The notes under the pieces were generated by a model, which was not told the origin of the DNA, ran no database searches, and saw only the letters and a list, made by a program, of their open reading frames with translations. Below are positions 1 through 6,126 of a stretch of DNA of 9,081 nucleotides, one piece after another (the first letter of the stretch is position 1; the number at the start of each line of letters is the position of its first letter). The stretch lies in the NCBI GenBank assembly GCA_023135025.1, contig JAGLTY010000061.1:1-9081 (forward strand). Reading direction: 5' to 3'. This stretch comes from Bacteroidales bacterium (lineage in GTDB: Bacteria > Bacteroidota > Bacteroidia > Bacteroidales > GCA-2748055). The translations under genes and the position numbers were made by a program.

Positions 1-408
1 CGAATAGTTCAGATCAGCACCCCGGCCCACAACGGGCTATATGACATCACCCGGCAGGTGGAGGCTATTGTTACGGAGAGCGGCATTGACGCCGGCCTGG
101 TCAATGTTTATGTACAGGGCGCCACAGCAGCCATTATGATCCAGGAAAACTGGGATGAATCGGTTCAGAACGATGTGGTGACACTTCTGAACCAACTGGT
201 ACCGGCAGGTATCTGGGAGCATGACCACCAGGACAACAATGGTGATTCGCACCTGAAGGCGGGTATTGTAGGGCCCCAGGAGACCATCCCCATAGTGGAT
301 GGAAAGATGGGACTCTCCACCTGGCAGAATATTTTCCTGTGTGAATTTGATGGTCCCCGCAGTCAGCGAAATATCATGGTCACGGTTATGAAAGCAAATC
401 CATCCTGA
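1..408 (+). CDS. YjbQ/UPF0047 family protein (secondary thiamine-phosphate synthase-like), 5' truncated
   Basis: The reading frame is open from base 1 and ends at a TGA at 406-408, giving 135 visible residues. Family members are about 135-140 residues and the visible N-terminus aligns near family residue 4-5, so only a few codons are missing. A GTG at 58 is in frame but would delete conserved N-terminal sequence, so it is not the start. Visible family features are GATAAIMIQEN (about residues 40-50), WEHDH (72-76), GDSHLKAG (81-88), GKMGLSTWQNIFLCEFDGPR (101-120) and a final beta strand. The His at 74 and the His in SHLK (84) match conserved positions. Some members show weak thiamine-phosphate synthase activity, but the physiological role is poorly known. 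The HTSA-type motif of E. coli YjbQ reads GATAA here, so the first His is absent. The gene converges on the DUF4252 gene with a 21-nt gap and no clear terminator. Family assignment is secure; the reaction is inferred. Confidence 0.9.
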   Translation, partial: RIVQISTPAHNGLYDITRQVEAIVTESGIDAGLVNVYVQGATAAIMIQENWDESVQNDVVTLLNQLVPAGIWEHDHQDNNGDSHLKAGIVGPQETIPIVDGKMGLSTWQNIFLCEFDGPRSQRNIMVTVMKANPS

Positions 409-429
409 TTACCTCCCGTTGTAGCCAGG

Positions 430-933
430 TCAGAGTTGTGCGGTAAAATGGAGTTCATCCACTCCGGCCACCCCGGCCAGGTTTTCAAGCAGGTTACTCT
501 TCATTCGTCCGCGCACATGCACCAGCACATTCTCATCGCCCCCCACCACAACAATCAGGTCCCTGAGTTTGCCATTTTTCTCCCGGGCAGCGATGATTAC
601 ATCCTCATCTCCGTCATGCACCTCCAGCAATATCCTGTAACCGTTTTTCATGTTGGAAAGATTAATATCTTCGGTAAAGTTCACCTCCGGATAGAGGTCC
701 GACTCCTCGATGGTGAGTACGGTTACCGAACGTAACGACCTGAGAAGTTCTCTCTCTTCCCGGTCAAGGTCCGCAATGGATCCGGCCAGTTTCATAACGA
801 ATCCGGGGATCTTCAGGGCCACTACGCCCTCTTCGCCTTTGTATTGGTAGTAGATCCTGTTAAATCCCACAGGTTGTGCAAAAAGTGTAATGCTGAAGGT
901 GAGTATAAGGGTGGAGATCAATAGCTTTTTCAT
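430..933 (-). CDS. DUF4252 domain-containing secreted protein
   Basis: This is a 167-residue protein. Residues 1-19 form a typical Sec signal peptide: Lys-Lys at 2-3, a hydrophobic core, and a probable cleavage at FA|Q around 19/20. There is no cysteine at the cleavage site, so it is not a lipoprotein and should be periplasmic or secreted. The mature part resembles DUF4252, with an early segment KIPGFVMKLAG (41-51), a central TVLTIEES strand, and a C-terminal repeat-like pattern of strands (YRILLEV, DVIIAA, DLIVVVGG, NVLVHVRG). DUF4252 is common in Bacteroidota and has no established biochemical function. The start follows from the signal peptide at the ATG at 931-933. The gene lies 65 nt downstream of queG on the same strand, so it may be cotranscribed or read separately. 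No Bacteroidota -7 element is visible in that gap, but it holds strong inverted repeats directly before the start codon. Confidence 0.85.
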   Translation of the reverse strand: MKKLLISTLILTFSITLFAQPVGFNRIYYQYKGEEGVVALKIPGFVMKLAGSIADLDREERELLRSLRSVTVLTIEESDLYPEVNFTEDINLSNMKNGYRILLEVHDGDEDVIIAAREKNGKLRDLIVVVGGDENVLVHVRGRMKSNLLENLAGVAGVDELHFTAQL

Positions 934-935
934 AA

Positions 936-970
936 TGTTCGTCTTTGGGTTTCTGTATGTAAGACGAACA
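936..970 (-). promoter_or_regulatory. 10-bp perfect inverted repeat immediately upstream of the DUF4252 start
   Basis: On the plus strand TGTTCGTCTT (936-945) and AAGACGAACA (961-970) are exact reverse complements separated by 15 nt. In a minus-strand transcript they would form a 10-bp stem whose 3' arm ends 2 nt before the ATG at 933, so the ribosome-binding region would be paired. No T-run follows the stem on either strand, so it does not look like an intrinsic terminator. It could instead be a DNA operator for a dimeric regulator. The repeat is directly visible; the function is inference. Confidence 0.6.
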
Positions 971-985
971 ACCCCCGATGTTGTT
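967..985 (-). repeat. 6-bp inverted repeat overlapping the 936-970 stem
   Basis: AACAAC (967-972) and GTTGTT (980-985) are exact reverse complements with a 7-nt G/C-rich loop. Bases 967-970 also belong to the outer arm of the 936-970 inverted repeat, so in RNA the two stems could not form together. By length the 10-bp stem should be favoured. It lies between queG and the DUF4252 gene. Confidence 0.45.
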
Positions 986-998
986 ACACGAATTCAGG

Positions 999-1922
999 TC
1001 AGGATTCACGGTTTTTTTGAAGGGAGGCCATATTGCTTGTTACCTTGTCGTAACCAGCCCTTTGAAGGGGCGATTGATAAAACAGAAGGTCGAACTCTTT
1101 CCTCTTCAGGTTTTGCCAGCTCTCCTTTGACATTTCCAGCAATTCCGTATCTGGGTTGAAACCGGGTTCCTGGTGGTTCAATGCTTTCCTGTTCCATGGA
1201 CACACATCCTGACAGATATCGCAACCAAACAGCCTTCCTGATAACTTTTCTTCAATTTCAGATGGGATCTCTCCTCTGTTTTCGATGGTCTGGTAGGAGA
1301 TACACTTTCCCGAGTCGATGGTTCGGTTATCCAGAATGGCCTGTGTGGGACACGCTTCAATACAGAGGGTACAGCTGCCGCAGAAATCACCCTCCGGAAC
1401 ATCATGATACTCCAGCTCCAGGTTCAGAATAAGCTCCCCAATAAACAGAAATGAACCTGCCGAGCGGGAAATCAGGTTGGAGTTCTTCCCGATCCAGCCC
1501 AGTCCGCCTCTCTTTGCCCAGGCACGATCAAGTACGGGGGCCGAATCCACAAACACCCTGCCCTCCGCTTCAGGATGCAGCGATTTGATGAAATCAAACA
1601 ACAACTGCATCTTCTCCTTCAGAATATAATGGTAATCCTTGCCATATGCATATTTGGAGAGCACCGGCGCTTCAGGATCCTTCTGTTGCCTCTCTGTGTA
1701 GTAATTATAGAGAAGTGAGATGACGGTTTTGGAGCCTTCCACCAGCCGGGTGGGATCGGTTCGCTTCTCAAAATGGTTGGCCATATATCCCATGCTGGCA
1801 TGGTACCCCTTTTCGAGCCATGCCTTTAGCCTTTCAGCATCTTCGGGCAACGCTTCGGCCCTTGAAAAACCACACCCGGAAAATCCCAGTTTCAGCGCCT
1901 TCTCTTTAATGGCAGCTGACAT
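999..1922 (-). CDS. queG: Epoxyqueuosine reductase QueG
   Basis: QueG is a cytosolic, cobalamin-dependent iron-sulfur enzyme that reduces epoxyqueuosine to queuosine in the wobble position of tRNA. From the ATG at 1922 it has 307 residues. Motifs in order are the N-terminal KALKLGFSGCGF; VFVDSAPVLDRAWAKRGGLGWIGKNSNL (about 124-150) with the conserved acidic residue of the active-site region; a first ferredoxin-type motif CGSCTLCIEACP (181-192); KCISYQTIENRG (206-217); and a second cysteine set CDICQDVCPWN (234-244). These are the ligands expected for two [4Fe-4S] clusters. The C-terminal HEAT-repeat extension of E. coli QueG (about 379 residues) is absent, as in many shorter homologues. An in-frame GTG at 1949 would add nine residues and leave only 8 nt to the upstream DUF59 gene. 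I prefer the ATG because its N-terminus fits the family better; neither start has a clear Shine-Dalgarno. The gene sits at the end of the suf operon, suggesting supply of clusters to a client enzyme. Identification is very secure; the exact start is not. Confidence 0.95.
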   Translation of the reverse strand: MSAAIKEKALKLGFSGCGFSRAEALPEDAERLKAWLEKGYHASMGYMANHFEKRTDPTRLVEGSKTVISLLYNYYTERQQKDPEAPVLSKYAYGKDYHYILKEKMQLLFDFIKSLHPEAEGRVFVDSAPVLDRAWAKRGGLGWIGKNSNLISRSAGSFLFIGELILNLELEYHDVPEGDFCGSCTLCIEACPTQAILDNRTIDSGKCISYQTIENRGEIPSEIEEKLSGRLFGCDICQDVCPWNRKALNHQEPGFNPDTELLEMSKESWQNLKRKEFDLLFYQSPLQRAGYDKVTSNMASLQKNRES

Positions 1923-1957
1923 TTCATTTATGGATACATCCGTTTGCACGTTTGACT

Positions 1958-2281
1958 TTATAACAGGCCGAGATCCAGTTTGGCCTCTTCGGTAAGCATC
2001 GACTTGTCCCAGGGAGGTTCAAACACCAGGTTGATATTGGTTTTTTCCACCTCCTCCAGCGCGTTGATCGCATTCTCGACGTCCATCAGGAGAATATCCA
2101 CCATGGGACAGTTAGGTGCGGTGAGGGTCATTTCGATGTTGGCCTCCTTCTGGTCGGTGTAGTCGATCTCATAGATCAGCCCCAGGTCATATACATTCAC
2201 AGGGATCTCCGGATCGAACACTGTTTTCAGTGCCTTAACGATTTTTCCCTCGATCTCTAAAAAGTCCAGCGATTCACTCAT
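1958..2281 (-). CDS. SUF system-associated DUF59 (MIP18 family) Fe-S assembly protein
   Basis: This 107-residue protein is essentially a single DUF59/MIP18-like domain, the usual size for the SUF-associated short form and related to PaaD and SufT-type proteins. Visible motifs are DPEIPVNVYDLGLIY (23-37), TLTAPNCPMVD (52-62) containing the single conserved cysteine C58, and a C-terminal FEPPWDKSMLTEEAKLDLG (87-105). Members assist Fe-S protein maturation, probably in cluster delivery; direct transfer chemistry for this short form is not established here. Its ATG overlaps the sufE stop in an ATGA arrangement (2278-2281), implying translational coupling. I leave the symbol blank because sufT is applied inconsistently to short and long DUF59 proteins. 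Confidence 0.93.
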   Translation of the reverse strand: MSESLDFLEIEGKIVKALKTVFDPEIPVNVYDLGLIYEIDYTDQKEANIEMTLTAPNCPMVDILLMDVENAINALEEVEKTNINLVFEPPWDKSMLTEEAKLDLGLL

Positions 2282-2718
2282 GATTCCTTGTTTTGGTTCT
2301 CTTTGGCCTGGTAAGCCATGGCATAAAGCCGCATCTTCTTCACCATGGCCAGCAATCCATTGGAACGTGTGGGGGAGAGGTTCTGACGCAGCCCTATCCC
2401 GTCAATAAAGAAGAGATCGTTCTGCAGGATTTCGGCCGGTGTGCGCTCGTTCATCAGTTTGACCAGCAGTGCCACAATGCCTTTGACAATAATGGCATCA
2501 CTGTCGGCATTAAACAAAAGCTTACCCTCCACCAGGTCGGCATGTAGCCACACCTTCGACTGGCAGCCGTTGATCAGGTATTCATTGGTGCGGTATTTAG
2601 GGTCAATGGCAGGAAGGTCATTTCCCAGCTCGATCAGGTAGTTGTACCGGTCGAGCCAATCCTCAAACACCGAAAACTCATCTACTATATCCTGTTGTAT
2701 TTCGTTATAATCTGTCAT
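2278..2718 (-). CDS. sufE: Cysteine desulfuration protein SufE
   Basis: SufE accepts persulfide sulfur from SufS and passes it to the SufBCD scaffold, stimulating the desulfurase. The protein is 146 residues from the ATG at 2716-2718. A longer frame upstream is open but overlaps the end of sufS and adds non-homologous residues. Features are an N-terminal amphipathic segment EIQQDIVDEFSVFEDWLDRYNYLIELG, then YLINGCQSKVW (47-57), whose C52 aligns with the sulfur-accepting C51 of E. coli SufE. Next come the acidic DADSDAIIVKGI-like segment and GLRQNLSPTRSNGLLAMVKKM (about 112-132), typical of the SufE fold. The gene starts 13 nt after the sufS stop and overlaps the DUF59 gene by 4 nt. Confidence 0.97.
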   Translation of the reverse strand: MTDYNEIQQDIVDEFSVFEDWLDRYNYLIELGNDLPAIDPKYRTNEYLINGCQSKVWLHADLVEGKLLFNADSDAIIVKGIVALLVKLMNERTPAEILQNDLFFIDGIGLRQNLSPTRSNGLLAMVKKMRLYAMAYQAKENQNKES

Positions 2719-2731
2719 ATGTAGGTTCTCA

Positions 2732-3958
2732 TTATGAAAGCATTTGTATGGTTCTTTGAATCCCTTCAATCAGGGCGTCCACCTCCTCCATGGTATTATA
2801 GAACACCAGGGAGGCCCTGATGGTTCCATCTATTCCAAAGTGATCCATAACCGGCTGGGTACAATGGGTCCCGGTGCGAACAGCGATGCCCATTTTATCG
2901 AGGATCATACCCGCATCATAGGGATGAATATTTTGCATCAGGAAAGAGAAGACCGAAATCCGGTTGGCCGCCGTTCCGTAAATCTTCAAGCCATCGATTC
3001 CACCCAGTTTTTCCAGTGTATAGCCAGTTAGCTCCTGTTCGTACCGGCCAATTGCTTCGAATCCTATGGATTGAAGATAATCAAGCGCAGCAGCCAGACC
3101 GATGGCTCCGGTATAGTTGGTGGTTCCGGCTTCAAACTTAAAAGGCAGGGTATTGTAGGAGGTCCGTTCAAATGTTACCTGGTCCACCATATCGCCGCCG
3201 CCCTGGTAGGGAGGTAGTTCCTCCAGTATCGACTCCTTTCCATAGAGCACTCCCGAACCGGTTGGCCCGAAAATCTTATGGGATGAGAAGATGTAAAAAT
3301 CACAATCGAGCTCCCTTACATCCACCTCCCCGTGCTGCACCATCTGTGCCCCGTCGAGCAGTACCGGGATGCCCTTTGCATGCGCTTTTTTGATCACCTC
3401 CTTTACCGGGTTGATGGTTCCCATGGAGTTGGAGGCATGTGTCAGCGCCACGATCCTGGTTCTGTCGGTAAGCAGGTCATCCAGTTTCTCCAGGATCAGC
3501 TCACCATTGTCGTAAAATGGGATCACCTTTATGCTGGCCCCTTTTCGATCACATAACATCTGCCAGGGAACAATATTGGAGTGGTGCTCCATCTCCGAGA
3601 TTACGATCTCATCCCCGGCAGTCACAAATTTTTCACCAAATGAGAAGGCCACCGCATTGATCGATCCGGTGGCTCCGCTGGTGAAGATGATCTCATTGGT
3701 GGAGGCAGCATTAAGAAATGCGCGGACCGTCTCCCTGGCAGCTTCATAACGATCTGTCATCTGATCACTCAGGTAGTGGACGCCGCGGTGGATGGAGCTG
3801 TTCCGGGTCTCCTGCAGCTCTCTGACGGTGTCGATCACCACCTGGGGTTTCTGAGTGGTGGCCCCGTTATCGAGATAGATCAGGGGCTTATTGTATACCT
3901 GTTGATGCAGTATGGGAAAGTCGCTCCTGATCTGTTTTATATTGAGGCCCATATTCAT
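2732..3958 (-). CDS. sufS: Cysteine desulfurase SufS (group II)
   Basis: SufS is a PLP-dependent, fold-type I aminotransferase-like enzyme that converts L-cysteine to alanine and leaves a persulfide for transfer to SufE. The protein has 408 residues, the normal family length. Visible are YLDNGATTQKP (28-38) near the substrate site, FTSGATGSIN (92-101) for cofactor phosphate binding, EHHSN (124-128) with the His that stacks on PLP, DGAQ (202-205), the internal-aldimine Lys in SSHKIFGPTG (K228), EAGTTNYTG (276-284), and the catalytic Cys in RTGTHCTQP (C366). The short active-site loop around C366 marks the SufS-type group II rather than IscS. A second ATG lies two codons in at 3952. I prefer 3958 because an AGGA lies 9 nt upstream of it, inside the sufD tail. 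It follows sufD by 5 nt. Confidence 0.98.
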   Translation of the reverse strand: MNMGLNIKQIRSDFPILHQQVYNKPLIYLDNGATTQKPQVVIDTVRELQETRNSSIHRGVHYLSDQMTDRYEAARETVRAFLNAASTNEIIFTSGATGSINAVAFSFGEKFVTAGDEIVISEMEHHSNIVPWQMLCDRKGASIKVIPFYDNGELILEKLDDLLTDRTRIVALTHASNSMGTINPVKEVIKKAHAKGIPVLLDGAQMVQHGEVDVRELDCDFYIFSSHKIFGPTGSGVLYGKESILEELPPYQGGGDMVDQVTFERTSYNTLPFKFEAGTTNYTGAIGLAAALDYLQSIGFEAIGRYEQELTGYTLEKLGGIDGLKIYGTAANRISVFSFLMQNIHPYDAGMILDKMGIAVRTGTHCTQPVMDHFGIDGTIRASLVFYNTMEEVDALIEGIQRTIQMLS

Positions 3959-3963
3959 AGAGA

Positions 3964-5316
3964 TTATTCCTGGCAGTGCATGGCACAGTTGTTACACCTG
4001 GAGAGTTCCCCCCGAAGCCGCTTGCCCACAAGTTCGGTAATCCGTTCCTGCAGGGAGGGGTGTTTGATCTTAGAGATCACATCCCATGTAAAGGCATCCA
4101 TCAGCATCAGGCGACCCTCTTCTTTGGATATTCCACGCGACTGCAGATAGAAGAGCGCCTCTTCGTCCAGCTGTCCAACCGTGGCCCCGTGACTGCATTT
4201 TACGTCGTCTGCATAGATCTCCAGACGGGGCTTGGTATACATTTTGGCCGTATCTGAAAGCAAAATGTTGTTATTGGTCTGGAATGCTTCGGTCTTCTGA
4301 GCATCGGGATGCACATGGATCTTTCCATTGAAGGCACCTGTGGAGATGTCGTCCAGTACCCCTTTGTAATACTGGTTGCTGGTACATTGTGGTTTGCGGT
4401 GGTCTATAACCGTATAGCTATCCACTTGCTGCATCTTATCGGTGAGGAAGAGACCCAGCGCACTGGTTTCGGCTCCCTCTCCCACCATGTTGATCCGCAG
4501 GTTATTTCGGACGATCCCGCCGTGCAGGGTAATGGTGCCGTGCTGGCAACGCGAGTGACGCTCCTGGCTGATCCATGTGTTGGTCACCTGGCAGGAGTTG
4601 TTGTGTTCGTTCTGCAGCCGCAGCAGGTCCAGGTCGGCATTCTCACCGGTATATGCTTCGGTTACCGAATTGGTCAGAAACATATGGGGAGAGAGGGTGT
4701 GGTCGCAGATGATCACCTGCGCCACAGCATTGCTCTCCAGTACAAAAAGGTTCCGGTGGTGTACCATGTGGTTCTTATCAGAGAGCAGAAGATTGATGAT
4801 CTGGATCGGTCTCTCCATTCTGACCCCTTCAGGGACATAAAGGAAAATGCCATCCTGTGAAAAAGCGGTGTTCAGGGCCACAAACGGCTCATCGCTGGTG
4901 GGAGCATTTTTTCCCAGGAACTTTTTCACCAGGTCGGGGTATTGACCGATCGCCTCTTTCAGACTACCATAAATAATGCCGTTGTCCAGTCTGGTAAGCG
5001 CCTCTTTTCCGGGATGGTGGAAGAAACCGTTCAGCACAGTCACCACCATGGAGTCGAGCAGCGGAACATCACAACTGAAAATCTCGTCGTCGTCGAAATG
5101 GATCTGCCTGGGCTGGAAATCGAAGGAGAGTTCCCCGTCAAACACAGGTTCCAGGTGGGTATATCTGTACCGTTCCTCTTTTCGCCCGGGGAATCCTGAC
5201 TGTCTGAATGATGCGATGGCCGTATCACGCAGCTTCTTCATAAACGGCGGATCGTCCTTGCCGATCTGCTTCCTGTTCTTTTGAAACAGCTCCAGGTATT
5301 TATCAAGCGTTTGCAT
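3964..5316 (-). CDS. sufD: Fe-S cluster assembly scaffold protein SufD
   Basis: SufD pairs with SufB in the SufBC2D complex, contributing to the interface where the nascent cluster forms. The start at 5316 gives 450 residues, near the family norm. The frame stays open upstream, but those codons overlap sufC and show no homology. An AGGAGG sits at 5320-5325, only 3 nt from this ATG, which is close but supports the choice. Visible features are an N-terminal helical segment, the beta-helix core (for example IFLYVPEGVRMERPIQI at 157-173 and TITLHGGIVRNNLRINM at 261-277), YYKGVLDDISTGAFNGKIHV (317-335) and DDVKCSHGATVGQLDEEALFYLQSRGI (370-396). H376 lies in the CSHGAT motif equivalent to the functional His (H360) of E. 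coli SufD. The C-terminus ends in a cysteine-rich tail (C441, C444, H447, C448), which is unusual in the E. coli model. It overlaps sufC by 14 nt and precedes sufS by 5 nt. Confidence 0.96.
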   Translation of the reverse strand: MQTLDKYLELFQKNRKQIGKDDPPFMKKLRDTAIASFRQSGFPGRKEERYRYTHLEPVFDGELSFDFQPRQIHFDDDEIFSCDVPLLDSMVVTVLNGFFHHPGKEALTRLDNGIIYGSLKEAIGQYPDLVKKFLGKNAPTSDEPFVALNTAFSQDGIFLYVPEGVRMERPIQIINLLLSDKNHMVHHRNLFVLESNAVAQVIICDHTLSPHMFLTNSVTEAYTGENADLDLLRLQNEHNNSCQVTNTWISQERHSRCQHGTITLHGGIVRNNLRINMVGEGAETSALGLFLTDKMQQVDSYTVIDHRKPQCTSNQYYKGVLDDISTGAFNGKIHVHPDAQKTEAFQTNNNILLSDTAKMYTKPRLEIYADDVKCSHGATVGQLDEEALFYLQSRGISKEEGRLMLMDAFTWDVISKIKHPSLQERITELVGKRLRGELSRCNNCAMHCQE

Positions 5317-6061
5317 CCACCTCCTGTTTGATCCACTCATAACCGTGCTCCTCCAGCTCTTTGGCCAGAGATTTATCGCCCGATTTAACAATACGTCCCT
5401 TGTAGAGTACATGTACAACATCGGGAACAATGTAGTCCAGCAACCGCTGGTAGTGTGTAATAATAATGGTGGCGTTTTCGGGCGAACGAAGTTTGTTTAC
5501 GCCGTTGGATACAATGCGCAGAGCATCAATATCCAGTCCCGAATCGGTCTCATCCAGTATGGCCAGCTTGGGCTCCAGGAGTGCCATCTGGAAGATCTCA
5601 TTCTTCTTTTTTTCACCCCCCGAGAACCCTTCGTTCACCGAGCGGTTGGTCAGGTCGGAATCGATCTCAACGATCTTTTTCTTCTCCCTCATCAGCTTCA
5701 GGAAATCGCCTGCGGGCAGTGGGTCCTGGCCCCTGTACTTCCTCATGGAGTTGATGGAGGTGCGCAAAAAATTGACCATGCTTACCCCCGGGATCTCCAC
5801 AGGGTACTGGAAACCGAGGAAGATCCCCTCCCGGGCCCTGTCCTCCGGTGTCAGCTCAGTAAGGTCCTTTCCTTCATAAATAATCTTCCCATGGGTGATA
5901 TTGAAATAGTCCCGCCCGGCCAGTGCCGAAGCGAGGGTGCTTTTTCCCGAACCATTGGGTCCCATAATAGCATGGACCTCACCGGCCTTCACCGACAGGT
6001 TGATCCCTTTGAGGATCTCCTTATCCTCTATATTTACCTTTAAATCCTTTATTTCAAGCAT
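5303..6061 (-). CDS. sufC: Fe-S cluster assembly ATPase SufC
   Basis: SufC is the ABC-type ATPase of the SufBC2D scaffold. Its ATP-driven dimerisation remodels SufB-SufD so that a cluster can form. The ATG at 6061 yields 252 residues beginning MLEIKDLKV, the usual SufC N-terminus; a TTG eight codons upstream is in frame but adds residues lacking homology. Visible motifs are Walker A GPNGSGKST (34-42), Q-loop Q85 in LGFQYP, ABC signature FSGGEKKK (146-153), Walker B LAILDETD (166-173) with catalytic E171, D-loop SGLD (174-177), and the switch His H203 in ITHYQR. It is a cytosolic protein without membrane segments. It follows sufB after 65 nt, the largest gap in the suf core, and overlaps sufD by 14 nt. 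Confidence 0.98.
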   Translation of the reverse strand: MLEIKDLKVNIEDKEILKGINLSVKAGEVHAIMGPNGSGKSTLASALAGRDYFNITHGKIIYEGKDLTELTPEDRAREGIFLGFQYPVEIPGVSMVNFLRTSINSMRKYRGQDPLPAGDFLKLMREKKKIVEIDSDLTNRSVNEGFSGGEKKKNEIFQMALLEPKLAILDETDSGLDIDALRIVSNGVNKLRSPENATIIITHYQRLLDYIVPDVVHVLYKGRIVKSGDKSLAKELEEHGYEWIKQEVDANA

Positions 6062-6126
6062 ATTTTCAATCTTCTTTTCTTTCAACTATCTAGCCAGGAA
6101 CTAACTAACCAGGCACTAAGCCGGTG
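6062..6126 (-). repeat. sufB-sufC intergenic region with imperfect direct repeat
   Basis: This 65-nt gap is the only sizeable break in the suf core. It contains CCAGGAACTA (6094-6103) and CCAGGCACTA (6109-6118), identical but for one base and spaced with a 15-nt period. On the coding strand the sequence just before sufC is purine-rich, with only a weak GAAG-type ribosome-binding signal. I see no -7 promoter element and no stem followed by a T-run. Confidence 0.45.

Noticed and set aside
58..408. YjbQ gene starting at the GTG at 58
   Set aside because: Residues encoded upstream of this codon, back to base 1, still align with the family N-terminus, so the gene is cut by the window edge rather than starting here.
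404..433. Terminator between the convergent YjbQ and DUF4252 genes
   Set aside because: Only 4-bp complementary pieces are found and no T-run, too weak to call.
936..970. Intrinsic terminator for queG
   Set aside because: The stem is strong but there is no T-run after it on either strand; the minus strand goes straight into the DUF4252 start codon.
2719..2769. N-terminal extension of SufE upstream of 2718
   Set aside because: The additional residues overlap the sufS 3' end and do not match SufE; the family N-terminus fits the ATG at 2718.
4309..4860. Plus-strand open frame (183 codons) opposite sufD
   Set aside because: It is antisense to conserved SufD coding sequence and shows no recognisable domain or start signal.
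5345..6043. Long plus-strand open frame (232 codons) opposite sufC
   Set aside because: It lies wholly within a clearly identified SufC gene, resembles no family I know, and its composition is that of an antisense shadow.
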